From contig NZ_BORP01000001.1 in NCBI RefSeq assembly GCF_018333235.1, forward strand, positions 1-64,000: 64,000 nt of DNA. The letters run 5' to 3'. The translations under genes and the position numbers were made by a program. The notes under the pieces were generated by a model. The model saw nothing but the letters and a program-made list of their open reading frames with translations, was not told where the DNA came from and ran no database searches. Shown piece by piece: positions 36,010 to 44,426 of this stretch. This DNA is from Ornithinibacillus bavariensis (GTDB lineage: Bacteria > Bacillota > Bacilli > Bacillales > Amphibacillaceae). The number at the start of each line of letters is the position of its first letter. Position 1 is the first letter of the stretch.

Positions 36010-36594
36010 ATGGATACAAGTATTGAAAGATTGCTAAATGAATTAGAGTCCTTTGGGCTAGAGAATGACATTAACGTAAAAGAAGATAGCCCAAAAATGA
36101 AAAATATCACTAAAGATACCGGGCAATTTTTATCCTTGCTTATTAAAAGCAGTAAGGTAAAAAACGTTTTAGAGATCGGGACATCGAATGGATATTCGAC
36201 TATTTGGATAGCAAAAAACTTTATAAATTCAGATGCCCATGTAACAACTGTGGAAATTGATGATAGAAAAATTGTTATGGCGAGAGCAAATTTTAGAAGG
36301 GCCAATTTGGAAAAGTATGTTACATCCCACCATGAGGATGCTGGGGCATTTTTAAAAAGGCAGGCTAATGAAACATTTGATTTTATCTTTTTAGATTCAG
36401 ATCGTAGTCATTATATAGACTGGTGGGAGGATTTAAACCGAGTTCTCCAAAGAAATTCATTAATGATTGTGGATAATGCCAATTCACACAGAGAAGAAGT
36501 TGCGGATTTCATAAAATTAATTCAAAGCTCAGAAAGCCACGATTCATTAATTGTTTCTGTTGGAAAAGGGGTGTTTATCATACATAAAAATTAG
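36010..36594 (+). CDS. Class I SAM-dependent O-methyltransferase
   Basis: The 194-aa protein is a caffeoyl-CoA/catechol O-methyltransferase-like enzyme. The SAM-binding motif VLEIGTSNGYSTIW (about 53-66) and acidic motif VTTVEIDDRKI are clear, followed by DFIFLDSDRSHYIDWW and the NANSHRE metal-site region. The ATG at 36010 is chosen because GGGAGG ends 6 nt before it; a TTG at 36004 abuts that site. Probable acceptor is a catechol-like small molecule, not determinable here. Confidence 0.87.
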   Translation: MDTSIERLLNELESFGLENDINVKEDSPKMKNITKDTGQFLSLLIKSSKVKNVLEIGTSNGYSTIWIAKNFINSDAHVTTVEIDDRKIVMARANFRRANLEKYVTSHHEDAGAFLKRQANETFDFIFLDSDRSHYIDWWEDLNRVLQRNSLMIVDNANSHREEVADFIKLIQSSESHDSLIVSVGKGVFIIHKN

Positions 36595-36817
36595 TTAGGG
36601 GAACACAGCATTTCTTGAACAAGAATAGTGACCTTTCTATGAAGTGGGTTACAATTTATTTTAAATTGCTTCTTCAGTACTGATTGTCTGCTTATAGAGT
36701 GTTTAGGGTGATGGGGAAGGGAATTTTAATATTGAGAGTAAAAAAGTTGTATAGAGGTTCAATATTTAAATCGCAAGTACATTCTGATATTTAGATTCAA
36801 ACCAAGGAGTGATTCAT

Positions 36818-37276
36818 ATGATGATTGACGATGATATGCGTCGCGTAATTGAAGAACAGCGCTTGGCTTTTGTGGCTACGGTATGTCCAGATGGTAGTCC
36901 GAATCTATCCCCAAAGGGGACAATCGCTGTTTGGGAAGAGGAGCATCTTGTTTTTTTACATTTATATTCACATGGAACAGTAAGTAACCTAGAACAAAAT
37001 TCTTCAATAGAACTTAATGTTGTTGATCCAATTAGACGGAAAGGGTATCGCTTTAAAGGCAAAGCGCAAATTCTGAAATCAGGATCCACGTATAACAAAA
37101 TTGTTGAACACTTTAAGCAAAGCAGGGGAACAGATCCAAGCCGTATAAAGGCTGTGGTCCTAGTTAAGGTTCTTCAATCTGCCTCGCTTATCTCACCTGC
37201 TTATGATGATATGTCATCTGAAGAGGAAATCGCCAGACGTTGGAAACAACATTATGATGAGCTGTTGGGATATTAA
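36818..37276 (+). CDS. Pyridoxamine 5'-phosphate oxidase-fold protein
   Basis: The 152-aa product has the split-barrel flavin-reductase-like fold of PNPOx-related proteins: LAFVATVCPDGSPNLSPKGT at about 17-36, a typical FMN-contacting strand turn, then NSSIELNVVDP and GYRFKGKAQI. Such proteins bind FMN, F420 or heme; the real cofactor is unknown. AAGGAG lies 8 nt before the ATG at 36818; a GTG at 36809 would overlap it. It stands alone. Confidence 0.85.
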   Translation: MMIDDDMRRVIEEQRLAFVATVCPDGSPNLSPKGTIAVWEEEHLVFLHLYSHGTVSNLEQNSSIELNVVDPIRRKGYRFKGKAQILKSGSTYNKIVEHFKQSRGTDPSRIKAVVLVKVLQSASLISPAYDDMSSEEEIARRWKQHYDELLGY

Positions 37277-37386
37277 TAATATTCGACAAGTTAATCCTTT
37301 AAGTATTGAAAGTGGACGGGGTCAATTTGTTGTTATCGTCTGGCAAAAATGAGTACTATTAGCTTCTCGCGGAATACTTAATTGAG

Positions 37387-38262
37387 GTGATAGAAATAGA
37401 GAGATTAAAATTAGAAAAATATGTTGATTATACCTCAAATTGTAATTTTGTGGCTGGTCAAATAACGAGAGATGGAACATTATTATTAATTGAAAGCAGT
37501 TTACAAGAGTTTGACTTTTTTCAACGTCCTGTATCGAAAAACAACTGGATAATTAAGATTATAAAGGGCAGAAGTATAGAAACGGTGATTTTAAGAAATG
37601 TTCCCCTTATCCCAACGGAAGTAGACTTATTTTCAGATGGTACCTTACTTATTGTACAAAGTCGTTGTTTAAAGGATGGTAATTACATCGAACGAAACGC
37701 CAGGAGATATAATACTAACGGGCAATTAATTGATGCATTTACGTTAGGAGACGGTATTAGTAATGTGCAAATTGACGAAACTGATACCATTTGGGTAAGC
37801 TATTTTGATGAAGGTATATTTGGAAATTTTGGATGGGAGCAACCGATGGGGAGTGCTGGTGTTGTCGCTTATACAATGAACGGTGATCGTTTATGGGGTG
37901 CAAGTGATTATGGAATTGTGGATTGTTATGCATTGAATGTTGTAAGTTCAAAGGAAGTGTTCTTCTACTACTATGATGAATTTTATCTCGTTCAACTGAA
38001 TGAGATGAAGGAATCTATTCGATATCGTATAAATAGTCGCCATCATACATTACAACAATTTATGTTTGACGAAGAGGATTTAATTGGTCAAATAGATATG
38101 AATACAATGATGCGTTATCGAAGAAATAAACTAAGCTATGCTCCAAAGGAAAAACTACAAATAACTGATAAAAACGGAAAACGTATTATTGGTCCCGTGT
38201 TTATGCGAGGGTCGTTTCTTTATGTATATGGTAAAGATGGGATATATAAAAGAAATTTGTGA
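37387..38262 (+). CDS. Hypothetical beta-propeller-like protein
   Basis: The 291-aa product lacks signal or membrane segments and is rich in repeated beta-strand/turn patterns (ITRDGTLLLIE, DLFSDGTLLIVQ, QIDETDTIWVSYF, YTMNGDRLWGA, ITDKNGKRIIG), suggesting a five- or six-bladed propeller. The conserved-looking block DEGIFGNFGWEQPMGSAG may be a ligand site. The start is uncertain: GTG at 37387 overlaps the only good ribosome binding site (GAGGTGAT), and no ATG is near. No function can be assigned. Confidence 0.65.
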   Translation: MIEIERLKLEKYVDYTSNCNFVAGQITRDGTLLLIESSLQEFDFFQRPVSKNNWIIKIIKGRSIETVILRNVPLIPTEVDLFSDGTLLIVQSRCLKDGNYIERNARRYNTNGQLIDAFTLGDGISNVQIDETDTIWVSYFDEGIFGNFGWEQPMGSAGVVAYTMNGDRLWGASDYGIVDCYALNVVSSKEVFFYYYDEFYLVQLNEMKESIRYRINSRHHTLQQFMFDEEDLIGQIDMNTMMRYRRNKLSYAPKEKLQITDKNGKRIIGPVFMRGSFLYVYGKDGIYKRNL

Positions 38263-38391
38263 AAAAATAGGTGTTTTATTTTATATGGTTGTTATTGAAT
38301 ATTAAATAAAGTTTAGCTGATTATTATTTGACTACTAACAAGAGTTTATTTGTTGTGTAACTAGGCAAAAGGCTTATGAATTTATATAACT

Positions 38392-38437
38392 AGGAGATAA
38401 GAGGTCGTAATCTATACCTCGTTATCTCCTTTTTTGT
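38392..38437. terminator. Bidirectional terminator
   Basis: AGGAGATAA (38392-38400) plus GAGGT pairs with ACCTC plus TTATCTCCT (38416-38430), followed by TTTTTTG. It serves the propeller-like gene and overlaps the end of the convergent reductase gene. Confidence 0.8.
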
Positions 38438-38987
38438 TTGTATTCTTTCTATTATTAATACTTCTCTGGAGGAAAACCATTTCCTCGGCGAGATTTTGAA
38501 TTCTACTGGCAATTTTTTGGTCAATGATTTCGTCTGTCTCTACATCAAATTTATCATTGTGGACAAACACATGTGTCGATGGAACTAGTCCTCTAAGATA
38601 GGATAGTATTGGTTTTAAATGATTTTCTGGTACGAGAAAATGCTTTTCCGAACCTCCTGTTGCAATGATTCCAGTTACTTTATTTTTAAATGCATATTCT
38701 GGAAAGAAATCTAAGAGATTTTTTAAAACTCCAGAAATTGATGCCTGATAGATCGGTGTACCGAACACAATAAAATCTGCGTCTACTATTTTTTTAACCA
38801 CATTCCATGTGTCCTCATTATAATAGGTTAATGGTTCTCCACGACAAAATTCAACCTCATATTCCCTTAAATCAATCAGTTCTGTTTGTATATTTGAGTC
38901 TATGGCCGTAGCGGCTGTTAACACCTCATGAACCGCTTGTGAGGTCTTATTTCCTGCTAGAGTTCCCGATACGCCTACTAGTTTCAT
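38412..38987 (-). CDS. NADPH-dependent FMN reductase
   Basis: The 191-aa flavodoxin-like protein has the FMN phosphate-binding start VGVSGTLAGNKTSQAV (4-19), GTPIYQASISGVLKNLLDF (about 75-93) and TGGSEKHFL. It resembles SsuE/azobenzene reductase-type FMN reductases that supply reduced flavin. Strong AGGAGG precedes the ATG. It lies 47 nt downstream of proC on the same strand and may be cotranscribed with it. Confidence 0.87.
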   Translation of the reverse strand: MKLVGVSGTLAGNKTSQAVHEVLTAATAIDSNIQTELIDLREYEVEFCRGEPLTYYNEDTWNVVKKIVDADFIVFGTPIYQASISGVLKNLLDFFPEYAFKNKVTGIIATGGSEKHFLVPENHLKPILSYLRGLVPSTHVFVHNDKFDVETDEIIDQKIASRIQNLAEEMVFLQRSINNRKNTNKKGDNEV

Positions 38988-39034
38988 TTCATTACCTCCT
39001 AATTTTAGACAGAGAGTTGAAAGTTACAGGCATC

Positions 39035-39850
39035 TTACTCTAATTTGCCTAATTCAATTGATCGTTCTCTTGCGTTTTTGACACATTCCATCACTGCTTG
39101 CTGGAAGTTATAGTTATTTAAAGTTTGGATAGCAGCTTCAGTTGTTCCTCTTTTACTAGTAATCCTATCTCGTAGAACATGGGTTGAATCTGTGGATTTT
39201 TCAAGCATTTTTCCTGCCCCAATAACAGTTTGGGTAATTAATTTTCTTGCTAAGTCTTCATCAAGTCCAGCTTCTATTGCTGCGCTTTCCATTGCTTCAA
39301 CGAGGTAGTATATATAAGCTGGACCGCTTCCAGAAATACCTGTTACGGTGTGCATATCCTTCTCATCTACATGAACAGTTGAGCCGATAGTGTTAAATAA
39401 TTTCTGAGCCGTTTCTAGATGGATGAGTTTCGCATGTTTTCCCGCAGTAATAGCCGTTGCAGAACAGCCAACAGATGCAGAAGTATTTGGCATAGCACGG
39501 ACTATTGGGATATCTTTTCCTAGCAGTGTGGTAATATAATCTGTTGACATACCAGCAATTACGGAAATGATTAATTGGTCTTTTCTAATATGGGATTTAA
39601 TATCTTCAATTGCTTCTTTCATATCATATGGCTTTGTAGAAAGGACAATGATACTCGCCTGCCTGAGTGCTGCAGCTTTATCCGAGGTAGCTTGAATAGA
39701 ATAAGTATGTTTAAGGTGCTGTATACGTGCTTGGTTCGATTTATTCATTACATACATATTATCGCCCTGTATCTTCCCAGTTTTTATAACGCCGGCTATA
39801 ATCGCCTCAGCCATTGATCCCGCTCCGATAAACGCCATTTTCCCATTCAT
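39035..39850 (-). CDS. proC: Pyrroline-5-carboxylate reductase
   Basis: The 271-aa enzyme performs the last step of proline synthesis, reducing pyrroline-5-carboxylate with NAD(P)H. The Rossmann motif is MAFIGAGSMAEAIIAG (about 5-20); the family signature is ITGISGSGPAYIYYLVEAM (about 160-178), followed by QTVIGAGKML. The ATG at 39850 is set by AAGGAGGAGG. Longer readings run into the T-box leader and are not coding. The Pro-specific T-box upstream means it is induced when uncharged tRNA-Pro accumulates, as described for B. subtilis proI/proBA. Confidence 0.95.
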   Translation of the reverse strand: MNGKMAFIGAGSMAEAIIAGVIKTGKIQGDNMYVMNKSNQARIQHLKHTYSIQATSDKAAALRQASIIVLSTKPYDMKEAIEDIKSHIRKDQLIISVIAGMSTDYITTLLGKDIPIVRAMPNTSASVGCSATAITAGKHAKLIHLETAQKLFNTIGSTVHVDEKDMHTVTGISGSGPAYIYYLVEAMESAAIEAGLDEDLARKLITQTVIGAGKMLEKSTDSTHVLRDRITSKRGTTEAAIQTLNNYNFQQAVMECVKNARERSIELGKLE

Positions 39851-39874
39851 AATCTCAACCTCCTCCTTAAACAT

Positions 39875-40112
39875 ATAAAAAACCCGTATCATCCTAACGT
39901 ATAGGACGAAACGGGTTCCGCGGTACCACCTAAATTGGCATGCATGATGCCCAGCTCCATTTGATAACACAGCATGACTGCGATTAGTTTTTGCTAATAA
40001 CTCCCAGATAGGTTCACCATGCCTAGGTCTGGCGGAATCTTCCAGCCTATGGATTCCACTCTCTTTCAGTTAAGCATTGGTTACTGGTCTGTTCACCGTT
40101 TTTTATATATTG
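39875..40112 (-). promoter_or_regulatory. T-box leader of proC (Pro specifier)
   Basis: On the minus strand the leader carries the invariant T-box AGGTGGTACCGCGG (39931-39918) and a terminator stem (ACCCGTTTCGTCC with GGATGATACGGGT, then TTTTTT; 39917-39877). Stem I runs from about 40100, with the sequence GACCTAGGC holding a CCU proline codon at 40027-40025 in the specifier position. Uncharged tRNA-Pro would stabilise the antiterminator and allow proC transcription. Specifier assignment is by inspection and fits the downstream gene. Confidence 0.92.
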
Positions 40113-40118
40113 TTTTGT

Positions 40119-40147
40119 ATCATATGATGTTTTTACAGGAATGTCAA
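40119..40147 (-). promoter_or_regulatory. SigA promoter of the T-box/proC transcript
   Basis: On the minus strand TTGACA (40147-40142), a 17-bp spacer and TATGAT (40124-40119) form a near-consensus promoter. It starts transcription about 7 nt later, at the T-box leader 5' end. Confidence 0.85.
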
Positions 40148-40361
40148 GTAGTTTTGATAAACTACTTGGTATTTGTTCTGTATTGTATTGTATTGAATTG
40201 TTATTAAGAAGTATTAATTAGTTTACCACACGAAAATTATGGGAAAATATTCAATCCTCTTAGATGAATTGTTTATCTCAAAAAGTAAGCTTTCTATGAT
40301 AAAATGATAGAATGCATATTGAAAAATGCATGCTGATTACCAACTTAGGAGTGTAACAATA

Positions 40362-41546
40362 TTGAACAAAAAAGATATAGCGAACTTTAAGAGACAATTT
40401 AAAGTAAACAATGACTTACTTCGGATACATGAAATTTTCTATGTATACATTATGAAAGAATCTAGTGAAATCTATCATCATCAAAGCTTTCCTTTTGAAA
40501 TGCTAGAAAAGGAACAACAAGAGCTATTTATCGATAACTTTAAAAAGGTATTATCAGGGCAACTGGACGAGAAGCTATTTGAATTGAAATTTAAGCGTGA
40601 TGTAGAAAATAATAGTCAATTAATTCTTCACCAAGGTTTATTAAGTAGTGAAACCGAGGAATGGAAAGGGCATATGCTTCGTTTGGTGGAGAAGATGCTT
40701 ACGGATAAGCAATATGAAATGGATATTGTCGTTACTTTTATTCGTGGGGAATATATGAAGCCTGTTAAACGCAAGAGTGAAGAAGCAGAAGAAAGTGAAA
40801 GGGACACGGTTTATGCTAATCCATTTATATTATGTAGCATGAATCGTACACAAGATCCTAAAAAAGAATTGCTCTTTGACTACGTGGAAAAACAATTTAA
40901 ATATAATATTGTTGTTGATCCTATTATTAATCTGAAAGCGCCGTTATCCGGATTTCTTTTTCCTTGCTTCACGGATAATGCAGCCGATGTCAATCATGTT
41001 TTATATTCTGCGGGAAAGAAGTATGAGTTAAGCTACCATTTTATTGAAGAGGTATTAAATGCAGAAGAAGCAATGACAGCAGAAGATGATAAGGTAGTTT
41101 TTGAGGAAATTGTAAAGCATGTCGCTGGTGAACAAATTAATACATCCACTCTTTCCAATGTATATGATGAGATACATCGTGTCATCGAAGAGAATGAAGA
41201 GGAAGAAGTACCGAAATTAGACTATAAGGATGTAGAAAAAGTATTAAGGACTAGTGGTGTGAAAGATATTGATACGGAAAAGGTTGAATCTGCTTTTAAA
41301 ACAGTATTGGATGATGAAGGCTATGAGATTAAGGCAAGCAATATATTGCCGAAGTACACATCAAAGTCCATTAAAATAAAAACAAAGGTTGCAGACCTTT
41401 CTGTAAGTCCACAGGAACTAAGACATGTACGTCAAGTCCATTTGAATGGGAAGCTATACCTTATGATAGAATTAGAGGAAACTACGATGATTGAAGGCTT
41501 TGAGATGATTCCAGAGGCATTATTTACGAAAGTTAATGAAGATTAA
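40362..41546 (+). CDS. DUF4317 family protein
   Basis: The 394-aa soluble protein matches DUF4317: it opens MNKKDIANFKRQFKVNNDL, has the central FLFPCFTDNAADVNHVLYSA block (about 200) and an acidic C-terminal half with a distinct ending. The start is TTG at 40362 with TTAGGAGTG upstream; upstream ATG extensions have no ribosome binding site. The family is widespread in Firmicutes and of unknown function. It is divergent from the T-box/proC unit and followed by a very strong terminator. Confidence 0.8.
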   Translation: MNKKDIANFKRQFKVNNDLLRIHEIFYVYIMKESSEIYHHQSFPFEMLEKEQQELFIDNFKKVLSGQLDEKLFELKFKRDVENNSQLILHQGLLSSETEEWKGHMLRLVEKMLTDKQYEMDIVVTFIRGEYMKPVKRKSEEAEESERDTVYANPFILCSMNRTQDPKKELLFDYVEKQFKYNIVVDPIINLKAPLSGFLFPCFTDNAADVNHVLYSAGKKYELSYHFIEEVLNAEEAMTAEDDKVVFEEIVKHVAGEQINTSTLSNVYDEIHRVIEENEEEEVPKLDYKDVEKVLRTSGVKDIDTEKVESAFKTVLDDEGYEIKASNILPKYTSKSIKIKTKVADLSVSPQELRHVRQVHLNGKLYLMIELEETTMIEGFEMIPEALFTKVNED

Positions 41547-41744
41547 TTTGTGACTTTCCGATTTTTACCATTGCTGATCAATCTTCTATAAATAAAAACA
41601 CTAGGATTATTGAATTACCGTAAATTACATGGCAACATCTTTTATACTTTGCCACGAAATTTTCCCATTGCTTTCTGGGGATAACCTTTACTAGCTCAGG
41701 CTCGAAAAGTAATCAATCAGAAGCTATAAATTTTTATAATTGTA

Positions 41745-41796
41745 AAGAGAGCCAATTGATTTTGTAACGTAAAATCAATTGGCTCTCTTATTTTAT
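41745..41796. terminator. Strong 19-bp terminator hairpin
   Basis: AAGAGAGCCAATTGATTTT (41745-41763) pairs perfectly with 41771-41789 around a 7-nt loop and is followed by ATTTTA. Confidence 0.9.
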
Positions 41797-41871
41797 CCAA
41801 GTGAATATAGCAATAGAGATTTCAAATCTAGTATAATATGGAGGTAACTATGAGGGGAAATGGTGGTTTAG

Positions 41872-42567
41872 ATGTTTAAAATCTTTCTAATAGAAGATGA
41901 TGTTACATTATTTCATGAAATAAAAGAACGTTTGGCACAGTGGTCCTATGAGGTGTACGGAGTGACGGATTTTAGTAATGTCGTAAAGGAATTTTCAGAA
42001 CGAAGGCCAGACCTTGTAATTATAGATATACAGCTACCTAAGTTCGATGGATTCCATTGGTGCCGAATGATTCGCACCCATTCAACAGTACCGATTATTT
42101 TCCTATCCTCAAGAGATCACCCAACAGATATGGTAATGTCGATGCAGCTCGGTGCGGATGATTTTATACAGAAACCATTTCATTTTGATGTTTTAATAGC
42201 AAAAATTCAGGCTGTCTTAAGACGCGTCTATAATTACAGTGTGGAACAACCATTGCAATTAAGAGTTTGGAATGGTGCTACCGTTGATTTTTTAAAGAGC
42301 ACTGTGCAAAATGAAACTGGAATAATTGAACTATCGAAAAATGAAATATATATCTTAAAAATCTTATTAGAAAATAGTAATCAGATTGTAAGTCGTGAAG
42401 AACTGATGAAGGAACTTTGGAGTGATGACCGGTTTATTAGTGATAATACATTAACTGTTAATGTGAATCGATTGAGAAAAAGATTGGAAGAGATTGATTT
42501 AGGACAATTTATTGAAACAAAGGTTGGTCTTGGGTACATGGCTAAAGAACAGGAAAGTACCGAATGA
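41872..42567 (+). CDS. OmpR-family response regulator (BceR-like)
   Basis: The 231-aa regulator has a receiver domain (IEDD at 7-10, phospho-acceptor Asp52 in IDIQLPKFDG, conserved lysine in FIQKPFH) and an OmpR winged helix (LSKNEIYILKILLENSNQIV, then NTLTVNVNRLRKRLE). Its layout with an intramembrane kinase and an ABC pair is the BceRSAB module for sensing and resisting bacitracin-like peptides. A TATAAT at 41832-41837 is a possible -10. The stop overlaps the kinase start (ATGA). Confidence 0.92.
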   Translation: MFKIFLIEDDVTLFHEIKERLAQWSYEVYGVTDFSNVVKEFSERRPDLVIIDIQLPKFDGFHWCRMIRTHSTVPIIFLSSRDHPTDMVMSMQLGADDFIQKPFHFDVLIAKIQAVLRRVYNYSVEQPLQLRVWNGATVDFLKSTVQNETGIIELSKNEIYILKILLENSNQIVSREELMKELWSDDRFISDNTLTVNVNRLRKRLEEIDLGQFIETKVGLGYMAKEQESTE

Positions 42568-43568
42568 TGAAGAAGTATTTAATCGAGCGACTTAGCTGGG
42601 TACTATTTTTTTGCTGTCTTCAAGGACTATTACTCTTAATCGGTTATTTAGATCCGTCTATTAATCTCAGCACGATTATTTATATTGTCTTTTTATCAAT
42701 GATTATTTTTATATTATTTTTCATCATTCGATACAAAAAGGAAACAACCTTCTATAAAATGATTGAAGAAACGGATCCTTTTGCCGATGTGAATAACATA
42801 CAAGAGGGCAGAACGCCATTTGAGAAAATAGTAGAGAGCGCATGGAAGGAACAACTTGATATACATAGATGGGAATTAAATGACCTAGGAACAAGTGTAG
42901 AACGAGAGAAAGAGGAGTTACTGTCGTGGCTTCATGAAGTGAAAACACCTTTAACAACAATGAAGCTAATGCTGGAGAGGGTCGAGGATAGCACATTAAA
43001 AAGGCAGCTCATGTATGAATGGCTTCGGATTCATTTACTCCTTGACCAGCAATTACATAGCCGGCGTATTTCATTTATGGAAAATGATATTTATATCGAA
43101 AAGGTAAATTTGGAAAAGATAATAGTAGAAGAGATACGAATGTTACAGTCATGGTGTATGCAAAAAGGGATAGGCTTTGATGTCTCCTTAGAAATTCAAC
43201 TGGTTCTATCTGACGGAAAATGGCTACAGTTTATTCTTCGTCAATTGTTAACGAACGCTGTAAAATATAGCGAAGGAGCGGATATCGTTATTCGCAGCAT
43301 GGAAAAGGATGGCAGGGTACTGATGGAAATCCAAGATTATGGTAGGGGAATTGAGTCAAAGGATATTCCAAGCATTTTTGATAGAGGATTTACATCGACA
43401 ATGGATCATATGGACCATGCAGCAACTGGAATGGGACTCTTTTTAGCAAAAAAGGCAGCAGAATCCTTAAAAATCCATATAGATGTTGAATCTGTCTATA
43501 GGGAAGGAACTATCTTTACTTTAACATTTCCAAGGAAGAATGAATTTAATGAGCTATCAAGCATGTGA
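42564..43568 (+). CDS. Intramembrane-sensing histidine kinase (BceS-like)
   Basis: The 334-aa kinase has two closely spaced membrane helices (about 10-30 and 36-57) with almost no extracellular loop. A HisKA-type domain follows with phospho-acceptor His124 in WLHEVKTPLTTMK, then HATPase_c with LLTNAVKYSEG, DYGRGIESKDIPSIFDRGF and a GMGLFLAKK G-box. Such kinases detect the antibiotic through the BceAB transporter itself. It overlaps the regulator by 4 nt. Its stop codon sits in the operator-like palindrome at 43561. Confidence 0.92.
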   Translation: MMKKYLIERLSWVLFFCCLQGLLLLIGYLDPSINLSTIIYIVFLSMIIFILFFIIRYKKETTFYKMIEETDPFADVNNIQEGRTPFEKIVESAWKEQLDIHRWELNDLGTSVEREKEELLSWLHEVKTPLTTMKLMLERVEDSTLKRQLMYEWLRIHLLLDQQLHSRRISFMENDIYIEKVNLEKIIVEEIRMLQSWCMQKGIGFDVSLEIQLVLSDGKWLQFILRQLLTNAVKYSEGADIVIRSMEKDGRVLMEIQDYGRGIESKDIPSIFDRGFTSTMDHMDHAATGMGLFLAKKAAESLKIHIDVESVYREGTIFTLTFPRKNEFNELSSM

Positions 43569-43584
43569 CAAGATTGTCACATGC
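43561..43584. promoter_or_regulatory. BceR-type operator palindrome (also terminator-like)
   Basis: GCATGTGACA-AGAT-TGTCACATGC is a perfect 10-bp inverted repeat. The core TGACA-N4-TGTCA fits the published BceR-box pattern (TnACA-N4-TGTAA-like). It lies about 70 nt upstream of a TATGAT (43633-43638) that has no good -35, as expected for an activated promoter of the transporter genes. The hairpin is followed by TTTCGTATTTT, so it may also terminate the kinase transcript. Confidence 0.75.
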
Positions 43585-43664
43585 TTTCGTATTTTGTTCG
43601 TAGATTCGAAGGAAAAAAGAAGAATATCCTTTTATGATTAAGGTAGACAAAGGAGTTGAATAAG

Positions 43665-44426
43665 ATGAGCATATTAGAAGCGAAAAAAATTGTAAAGAAA
43701 TACGGAAATAAATGGAATAGACAAGAGGTTTTAAAGGGTATTGATATTACAGTGGAAAAAGGGGAATTCGTTGGTATTATGGGGCCATCTGGGTCAGGGA
43801 AGACAACTTTACTTAATGTACTTTCCTCCATTGATAGTGTTACCCAAGGCTCTATACGTGTTGATGGTAAGGATTTTACCAGAATGAAAGAAAGACAATT
43901 AGCGGAATTTCGTAAGCTTCATTTAGGTTTTATCTTTCAAGAGTATCATTTACTAGATACGTTGACCGTAAAAGAGAATATTATGTTACCTCTAACTGTT
44001 AATAAGGTACCAAATAAAGAAGCACAAGTTTTATTTGAACAAGTGGCAAAGGAATTAGGCATCTATGATGTTAAGGACAAGTATCCAAATGAAATATCTG
44101 GTGGACAGAAACAGCGGACTTCTGCAGCGCGTGCCTTTGTGCATAATCCTAGCATTATATTTGCTGATGAACCAACAGGAGCACTAGATTCCAAATCTGC
44201 TTCTGACTTACTAAATAAGCTAAGTGATTTAAATAACAAACTTAATTCCACAATCATCATGGTGACACATGATCCACTAGCGGCTAGCTATTGTAGTCGA
44301 TTAATTTTTATTAAAGATGGACAAATATTTACGAAACTAAATCGTGGGGATGAAAGTAGGCAGGAATTTTTTAATGACATCATTAAAACACAGGGCGTGT
44401 TAGGTGGGGTGCAAAATGAGCTTTAA
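43665..44426 (+). CDS. ABC transporter ATP-binding protein (BceA-like)
   Basis: The 253-aa ATPase has Walker [10 protein letters not shown] (about 40-48), signature [15 protein letters not shown], Walker [14 protein letters not shown] and H-loop VTHD. The length equals typical BceA. ATG at 43665 is chosen because AGGAG is 9 nt upstream; TTG at 43656 abuts that site. Its end overlaps the permease start by 11 nt. With the permease it removes peptide antibiotics from lipid II-cycle targets and serves as co-sensor for the kinase. Confidence 0.93.
   Translation: MSILEAKKIVKKYGNKWNRQEVLKGIDITVEKGEFVGIMGPSGSGKTTLLNVLSSIDSVTQGSIRVDGKDFTRMKERQLAEFRKLHLGFIFQEYHLLDTLTVKENIMLPLTVNKVPNKEAQVLFEQVAKELGIYDVKDKYPNEISGGQKQRTSAARAFVHNPSIIFADEPTGALDSKSASDLLNKLSDLNNKLNSTIIMVTHDPLAASYCSRLIFIKDGQIFTKLNRGDESRQEFFNDIIKTQGVLGGVQNEL

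Noticed and set aside
40170-40202. Short TATTG tandem repeat
   Set aside because: Only three or four copies in AT-rich intergenic DNA; no sign of a functional repeat array.
40019-40207. 62-codon open frame on the plus strand
   Set aside because: It lies opposite the T-box leader and proC promoter, which explain the sequence.
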